This document shows, one piece after another, positions 59,200 to 64,000 of a stretch of 64,000 nucleotides of DNA. A model generated the notes under the pieces. It worked only from the letters and a program-made list of their open reading frames with translations. It had not been told where the DNA came from and ran no database searches. The translations under genes were made by a program, and so were the position numbers. The stretch's first letter is position 1. Each line of letters opens with the position of its first letter. The stretch lies in NCBI GenBank assembly GCA_958510875.1, contig OY294069.1, positions 166,531,111 through 166,595,110 of the forward strand, given 5' to 3'. This stretch comes from Endomychus coccineus (lineage: Eukaryota; Arthropoda; Insecta; Coleoptera; Endomychidae).

Positions 59200-60165
59200 T
59201 CTGGTAGTCAACATCACTTTAGGACAGGTAGAATCTGTACTTTGTAGATTATGAGGAGCTGCTGGGATGTAAAGTAGCCCTTGGCACAGAATAGAAAGCC
59301 AACTTTTTGTGAAGCGGTTTACGTAATGGATTTCACATCATCGTCCCATGAGAGGATGCTGTTGGTTGTGATCCCGAGCATTCCTATAGAATATTTCATA
59401 GGAATGGTTGTACCTGACATCATCATATTGGGTATTGTCGGATCCGCTTTCCGGGAGAAGACGGAACCTTGAGTTTTGTTTGCATTAAATTACTAGATTA
59501 TGAAATCATCATTTCTAAATCTTTGTCAGATCTCCATTAATTGCGTTAACCTGTCCCTGCTTCGCTCATATGGTTTTAATGAATAGTATAGGGGCTCTAG
59601 ATGAGAAAGCAGTATAAAGTGTACCATCATCAGCACAGCTTTGGACGGAATAGGTGGTCACTTCCAGCAGATCGTTAATATGGAGCAGAAATGAAGTTGG
59701 TGCCAATACAAATCCCTGTGGAACACCAGCGTTGATAGCCATTGTATCGGAGGATATTTCATCATTCACCACATGGAGTAATCTATCTGAAAGAAAACTC
59801 GATAGTAAGCGAAAAAGTTGAGGCGGCAAACCATATGATGGGAATTTCTCAAGAAGGTTTCGGTGCCAGACTCGGTTAAATGCTTTGGAGATATCCAATG
59901 ATACGGCAGGTCTTCTGTTGATCTCTGCCGATGAAAGTCATATTGCCGGTCATTCACAAATTTGTAGCTCTCTAGGTATTTGATAAGCTCGATGTTGATT
60001 GCTTTCTCCATCACTCAAGAGATAACAGATAATGGTGCAATGGGTCCATAATTGTCGGAAAGGGTCTTCTTTCCTTTTTTGGAATTGGTTGAACTCCAGC
60101 TGACTTCCAGCTGGAATGAAAGACAGCAAGTTTGTCTTAAGCTGGAAGGGTGTTAAATTAGTGAC
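59200..60165 (-). pseudogene. Jockey/CR1-like LINE relic with RT core
   Basis: Minus strand: AVFHSSWKSAGVQPIPKKER, then INIELIKYLESYKFVNDRQY, MDISKAFNRVWHRNLLEKFP (motif A), INAGVPQGFVLAPTSFLLHI (motif B), SVQSCADDGTLYTAF (motif C, YADD changed to CADD) and, near 59300, LHKKLAFYSVPRATLHPSSS. The RT frame 59898-59566 is open for 110 codons. Best-preserved member of the family at 43890/51240/63640. Confidence 0.85.
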
Positions 60166-61222
60166 CCCAGACTAAAACATCAAGAGCTTCTGCTTCGAGA
60201 TATAGTCAACATGATAAGGGAAACATCTGGAGACGTTTTCTCCACTTTTTCTGTAAAGCAACGTTTCCAGATTGTATAAAATTCCTTAGGATTGTATGTC
60301 AACAATAAAATTTCTGACAAATCACTCGAGGTTTGAATTTGATGAATCATATGGAATAATGATTAATTCAATCATGCTGTATAAATTATTCGTTACTAAG
60401 AATATGAGAACCAAATCGATTATTAAAATGCTTTAGTAATCACTTTTCTCACTACTGCAGAAATGAATTCAATGTCCCATATCGAATTAATGAGAAATGT
60501 CGATTCCTTTTTATTCAACTAGATAATGCTATATTGTGAAACTTATGTGTTCAATAATTTCAAAATAATTGGGAAATGGTAATTTCCAGTTGAAATTGTA
60601 CCTGATACAGGTTACGCTGTTTGGGAGAATTCATCGAGAAATTAAATTAAATTCTCAGAAGCAAATATTCGGAGCATATTATCCGATTGCATTGGTTTTT
60701 CAATAACGAAAACGACACCGCTCGATAGCAGCAATTCCCAACGGAATAGTGAAGCTAAGACGTGGAAAACTTCTGGACAATTGACAAATAGACGAAATTA
60801 CAGGCAGCCTCGGCTCTATTCTTTAATTTACTTGATCACCAGTCAGGTCACTTTACGTCATTCACCTCTATATAAAGATTCGTTCTAGCGTTAGTAGTTT
60901 GTAAACTGTACAGATCTCGACAGAAGCACCATCGACCAAGTTTCCTCAGAGCAACTTAAAGTCGTAGAAGTTTGCATGAACTCTAAATCGCTGAAACTTT
61001 AACTTCGGTTAATAGCCGGCAACAGTCCCTTGTGGGCCAGCGAACAAATGTTTTTAACGTCAATCTCTCACGTTTTCGCCGCTAACTTTCCACCGGAATT
61101 AATTTTTTACATTTAATCAAGCGCATATTATATGTTTCGGAAATTTTCAATAACCACTGTGAGCGCATTCAGTTGAACCTGTTAAAGCGATAACCGCTTA
61201 AATAAACTCATAATAGTAATTT
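60166..61222. other. Spacer with an orphan core-promoter-like segment
   Basis: No coding sequence recognised. 60840-60990 looks promoter-like (see the TATA entry). The rest is AT-rich. Confidence 0.45.
60869..60877 (+). promoter_or_regulatory. TATA box of an orphan promoter-like segment
   Basis: TATATAAAG preceded by GTCACTTTACGTCATTCACC (a CRE-like TACGTCA) and followed about 30 bp on by a GTTAGTAGTTTGT start-like region. The first ATG gives only seven codons. It could be a solo LTR or a remnant 5' end of an element; no gene follows. Confidence 0.3.
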
Positions 61223-61342
61223 TCCTAACAAGTGCGGAAAGTGATGCTTTCCCGCACGCGACTGCCGTTAACCCGAACGACGCGGAGCGGAGTTCGGGTA
61301 AGCAGTCGAGTGCGGGAAAGAAACTTTCCGCATGAGTTAGGA
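61223..61342. repeat. 120-bp nested hairpin at the left end of the Crypton-like element
   Basis: From outside inward: TCCTAAC/GTTAGGA, GCGGAAAGT/ACTTTCCGC, CTTTCCCGCAC/GTGCGGGAAAG, CGACTGC/GCAGTCG and CCCGAAC/GTTCGGG, around GACGCGGAGCGGA. Short unpaired gaps separate the stems. GC-rich in an AT-rich setting. It lies 100 bp beyond the end of the recombinase's C-terminal frame. Confidence 0.9.
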
Positions 61343-61439
61343 ACAATACTTTTTCTACAAGCGTAGGAAACAAATTCATTTTTTCAATTATTTATTCATG
61401 CAAATGAAAACAACTAACAAGAGTAACATTTTCTATCCA

Positions 61440-61688
61440 CTAATTATTCCTAATATTTATTGTAAATGTACAATTTGATGCATTATGTAAATTTATAGCG
61501 GAAGCCAGCATATTTTTTGAAGATGGCTGATTTCCTGAAGAAGAAGGTAACTCGGGCAATACATTATCGAAAGAAATCGAATGTGCAGGCACAGGCATCA
61601 AATCGTCGCCGATCGATATAGACGTGGATGGTTCTAAAATGCACCCGGAAGACGATGTAGTGTTCAAATTGAGAATTTTGTTGGACAT
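61440..61688 (-). pseudogene. Frameshifted C-terminal tail of the tyrosine recombinase
   Basis: After EDSTKK the main frame drifts into unrelated sequence, while the neighbouring frame reads MSNKILNLNTTSSSGCILEP and ends LHNASNCTFTINIRNN-stop. This Ser/Asn-rich tail with a short beta-like end is what related insect recombinases have (recall). The shift falls in a run of seven A on the coding strand near 61691-61697, so one base was gained or lost there, or the ribosome shifts. Confidence 0.7.
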
Positions 61689-62589
61689 TTCTTTTTTTGG
61701 TGGAGTCTTCTAAATACCCCTCTGCAACTGAAGTCGATTTCCATCCTCCTAGGCGTTTGATATTAGTTATACCCACACCACAGTCAGCAAGTAAAGTGGC
61801 TGAGGAACGCCTGAAGCTGTGACCAGTGTAAAGCTCTGGATTTTGAAGGCGCAGATATACTGCTATTTCGGAGGGTATCTTTCCTATGCTATTGATTCCT
61901 ACACATTGCACAGTAGATTTTCCACTTTTGTAATACAAGAATAAACGACGGTGAGGAGTCTCTTTTGGACGTAAATGTACATAATTTCTGTATACGTTCA
62001 AAAAATAACCATCATTTGCTTCTTCAGATATCACGAAGGATCTAGAGGAATGATTTTTGGAATCCTTGATATTAACAATTATCAGGTTTTCTTTGTCGTC
62101 TATGTCGTCAATGGTGAGTTTTGTCAGCTCTTCTCGTCTGCAAGCACCAGCTAATCCAAAAATTGCTACTAACTTAATCATGAGGTATATGTCATCGGGT
62201 GCTTCAGTCATAAATTTTGAAACGTCTTCTTGAGTGAAGATTTTGGCCTTTTTCGGTCGAAAACCGATATTCTGTTTTTTAATGAATGCAGTTATTTTGT
62301 AAAATTTGCTAATATCCAAATTTTGCTTTACTTTGAATACACTCTTCAACATTGAATATCTTGCCCATAAAGTGTTCGGCTTCCATGTTTTAGACATTTC
62401 TAGAAAATAAGCCAAGAATACTTCTTCTTTATTTGGTGTTTTCACTTTTTTATTGTTGCACCATTCAATAAAACTCGTGTATTGCTTCTCATACCTTTGT
62501 TTAGATTTCGTTGGCAATAACTCTAAGTTCGCATCTGTAGCTGCTTGCACGATTTCTTGTGGAAGTTCTTCATCAGATGAATAATCCAT
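61564..62589 (-). CDS. Tyrosine recombinase, Crypton type
   Basis: A 341-codon frame from ATG at 62589. N-terminal SAM-like/core-binding part: LPTKSKQRYEKQYTSFIEWC and MSKTWKPNTLWARYSMLKSV. Catalytic part: GACRREELTKL (Arg 151/152), candidate beta-hairpin Lys near 175-178, YTGHSFRRSSATLL (His 257, Arg 260), GGWKSTSVAEGYLED (Trp 283 in the second His/Trp place, nucleophile Tyr 292). So the R-K-H-R-W-Y set is complete. The enzyme would cut and join DNA through a 3'-phosphotyrosine and integrate a circular element (family knowledge). The last ~45 codons after EDSTKK are out of the true frame. A TATA box lies upstream at 62725. Domestication or an active element are both possible; no other gene of the element is seen. 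Confidence 0.88.
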   Translation of the reverse strand: MDYSSDEELPQEIVQAATDANLELLPTKSKQRYEKQYTSFIEWCNNKKVKTPNKEEVFLAYFLEMSKTWKPNTLWARYSMLKSVFKVKQNLDISKFYKITAFIKKQNIGFRPKKAKIFTQEDVSKFMTEAPDDIYLMIKLVAIFGLAGACRREELTKLTIDDIDDKENLIIVNIKDSKNHSSRSFVISEEANDGYFLNVYRNYVHLRPKETPHRRLFLYYKSGKSTVQCVGINSIGKIPSEIAVYLRLQNPELYTGHSFRRSSATLLADCGVGITNIKRLGGWKSTSVAEGYLEDSTKKRNVQQNSQFEHYIVFRVHFRTIHVYIDRRRFDACACTFDFFR

Positions 62590-62724
62590 TGTGGCAATTT
62601 CACTGAATCGAAAATTTTATATAAGTAACGCTTTGTCTGTCACTCTGACAATTACAAACAAATTTGTGTATTGATCGGCATGACAACATCAATTGTTACC
62701 TACTCGTTATCAGATCAATCAAAG

Positions 62725-62736
62725 CCTATATATAGG
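62725..62736 (-). promoter_or_regulatory. TATA box upstream of the recombinase
   Basis: CCTATATATAGG (self-complementary) lies 136 nt before the ATG on the minus strand, giving a 5' leader of roughly 100 nt if transcription starts about 30 nt downstream. Between them a weak inverted pair ATTGATC/GATCAAT spans 62672-62720. Confidence 0.5.
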
Positions 62737-62909
62737 GTGATTTTCATAACAATACAATTTTATTTATCAATATTTGTTCATTTTTTCAATAAATAGTGCA
62801 AAATGATGGATGATTTTGAACAAACTCACTTAGTATTGCAACAAAAAAGCTTGAACTTTCATATTTTGTCACCCACCACTTATATTTTACGAGGATATCA
62901 TAAAAATGT

Positions 62910-62958
62910 TTTTCCCGCATTAGTGTGGGAAAACTTTTCCCGCACAACTGTGGGAAAA
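62910..62958. repeat. Two tandem palindromes at the right end of the Crypton-like element
   Basis: TTTTCCCGCA-TTAG-TGTGGGAAAA (62910-62933) and TTTTCCCGCA-CAAC-TGTGGGAAAA (62935-62958): identical 10-bp arms with one mismatch each and different 4-bp spacers, 25 bp apart. Immediately outside are GCGTGCG/CGCACGC and CTAGGAAAAG. Their TTTCCCGCA core repeats in the left hairpin. The size and form suit recombinase binding sites flanking a crossover spacer (inference). Confidence 0.85.
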
Positions 62959-63017
62959 TGACACTTTCCAAACTGAATTGCGTGCGGGTAGAGGGTGAAT
63001 CACGCACGCTAGGAAAA

Positions 63018-63639
63018 GCTTAATACCGTTTTCTTTACTGTGATAAAATATTATCCACATATTTGAGTCACTATTGATGTGAAGAAATTCAACTAGCCAG
63101 ATATTGGGAAGGAATTCAAATCTGGAATCTTATACACAAATTTGTAAAAATAACCCATTCTGTTAAGATACTGTTGTCTTCCTTTTAAACGGCTCTGGTT
63201 TCAGCTTTTGACACTGTTATTCCTGATGGAATACTTGTATCATAATATAAAATAATAATAGAATGAAATATACCCTAAAACTATTTAATTTGGGGCATCA
63301 AAATACGAATTTGCACCTACACAGGATCTCCGGGAATTCATATAACAAACTTCAGAAGATGATTATATGAAAAAAATCATATCAACATATGTCTAGAAAT
63401 GCTTCAATAAAGAGCAACGACGTTTTATCAATTAACAAACGAATCATAAAATAATTATTATTAAATAACAAAAATTAACTTCTGGACCCTGCCCAAAAAA
63501 GGGCGGTTCGCTTGATCAACCATTCAGTTCTTCTAAAGATCTTCTTTCGCTCGACCATCGCGGTGCACTGTAGTTTTATATAGGTACTTTACTCAGACGA
63601 ATTGACGACAATAACCCCTTCTCTCCCCCAGGAAGGTCA
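63018..63639. other. Spacer, nothing recognised
   Basis: AT-rich flank right of the Crypton-like element. Confidence 0.6.
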
Positions 63640-63735
63640 TCTACTCAATACTAAAAAGTCTATGGGGCCAGACAGAATTCCACTTGTCATTCTCAAGGAA
63701 TGTATCACCAGTTTTCTGCAAGTTGAAAATTCGTA
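63640..63735 (+). pseudogene. Short LINE scrap
   Basis: Plus strand KKSMGPDRIPLVILKECITS matches the K.s.GPDgiP..vLkec segment of the family at 51240 and 59200. Truncated on both sides. Confidence 0.65.
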
Positions 63736-64000
63736 TGATTGATTTGAATGGTTGTGGACAAACACCAGTTTCAAATTAATGATGAATGGAAACAGTTTAC
63801 ATAATAGGTCAGAAATTTTCTCGAGTGTTCCATTTTTTTATATCATCAATATTGGAACATGTATTATTCTTCAGGATTCTATAAGTTGTTTGAACTTTTC
63901 TCGACTAGTTGGAGATGAAAATATCGAATGTGAGTTTATATCAGTTATTTGTCGCTATAACTTAATGCTGACATTCGATGCCGCCATATTATAATCGGAG
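63736..64000. other. Right window edge, nothing recognised
   Basis: AT-rich with an 80-codon open frame (63752-63991) lacking known motifs. Presumably still within the bru1 upstream intron. Confidence 0.5.

Larger units (their letters stand above)
61223..63017 (-). mobile_element. Crypton-like element (tyrosine recombinase transposon), candidate limits
   Basis: A tyrosine-recombinase gene lies between two hairpin-rich ends built on the same TTTCCCGCA core. The left limit TTTCCTAAC (61221) and the right limit GCTAGGAAAA (63008-63017) are inverted relatives. Cryptons are known to carry only a tyrosine recombinase and to move by recombination without target duplications. The limits are my inference from these shared sequences. 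Confidence 0.55.

Overview
The window is AT-rich nuclear DNA from an animal, almost certainly an insect. It has short exons with GT-AG introns, three recognisable conserved animal genes, and a dense mixed load of transposons (hAT, mariner/Tc1, jockey/CR1-like and RNase H-bearing LINEs, a Helentron, a Crypton-like element, MITEs and foldback elements). The mixture would suit a beetle or similar insect, but nothing here fixes the order. No viral, rRNA, tRNA or CRISPR feature was found.

Host genes. (1) Positions 1-10636, minus: Ocrl, an inositol-polyphosphate 5-phosphatase. Twelve exons with matching phases run from the N-terminal PH-like domain through the catalytic domain and ASH domain to the first codons of the RhoGAP-like domain; the 3' end lies off the left edge. 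(2) Positions 11443-16141, plus: a four-exon RING protein of the Zip3/RNF212 (fly vilya/narya/nenya) meiotic crossover family, divergent from Ocrl with about 0.8 kb between the start codons. (3) Positions 53594-56985, minus: the last two coding exons of a Bruno/CELF RNA-binding protein, closest by recall to bru1/arrest; its upstream exons should lie off the right edge. (4) A well-formed but unidentified terminal exon at 39909-40061, plus. A weaker candidate exon is at 47417-47582, minus.

Mobile DNA, left to right. The Ocrl introns hold a 54-bp perfect palindrome (1693), a Tc1-type MITE (2712), LINE scraps (3230, 6700) and an internally deleted hAT (7128-8761) with a perfect 8-bp target duplication. 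From 17.6 to 20.0 kb a mariner is split by a LINE. At 20.3-22.4 kb is an element with about 590-bp terminal inverted repeats around an ORF with two Cys/His modules. At 23.9-25.0 kb is a foldback built from inverted copies of an approximately 160-bp repeat. Then come a truncated mariner (25.75), a 288-bp palindromic MITE (26.27) and a Helentron fragment joining a Pif1-type helicase end to an endonuclease domain (27.6-28.5). A second hAT lies inside a mariner relic (29.3-31.2). From 33 to 60 kb there are many LINE relics of at least two families, two further mariners, a Tc1 relic, and a 140-bp tandem array (52.3) that shares a short motif with the 24-kb foldback.

The right end (61.2-63.0 kb) carries the most interesting system: a tyrosine recombinase of Crypton type with its candidate catalytic residues present. 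It has a TATA box, a single homopolymer frameshift near its C-terminus, a 120-bp nested hairpin on one side and two tandem palindromes on the other. Both sides are built on the same TTTCCCGCA core and end in inverted TTTCCTA-like sequences. Family assignments come from recognising motifs by eye, without database searches.
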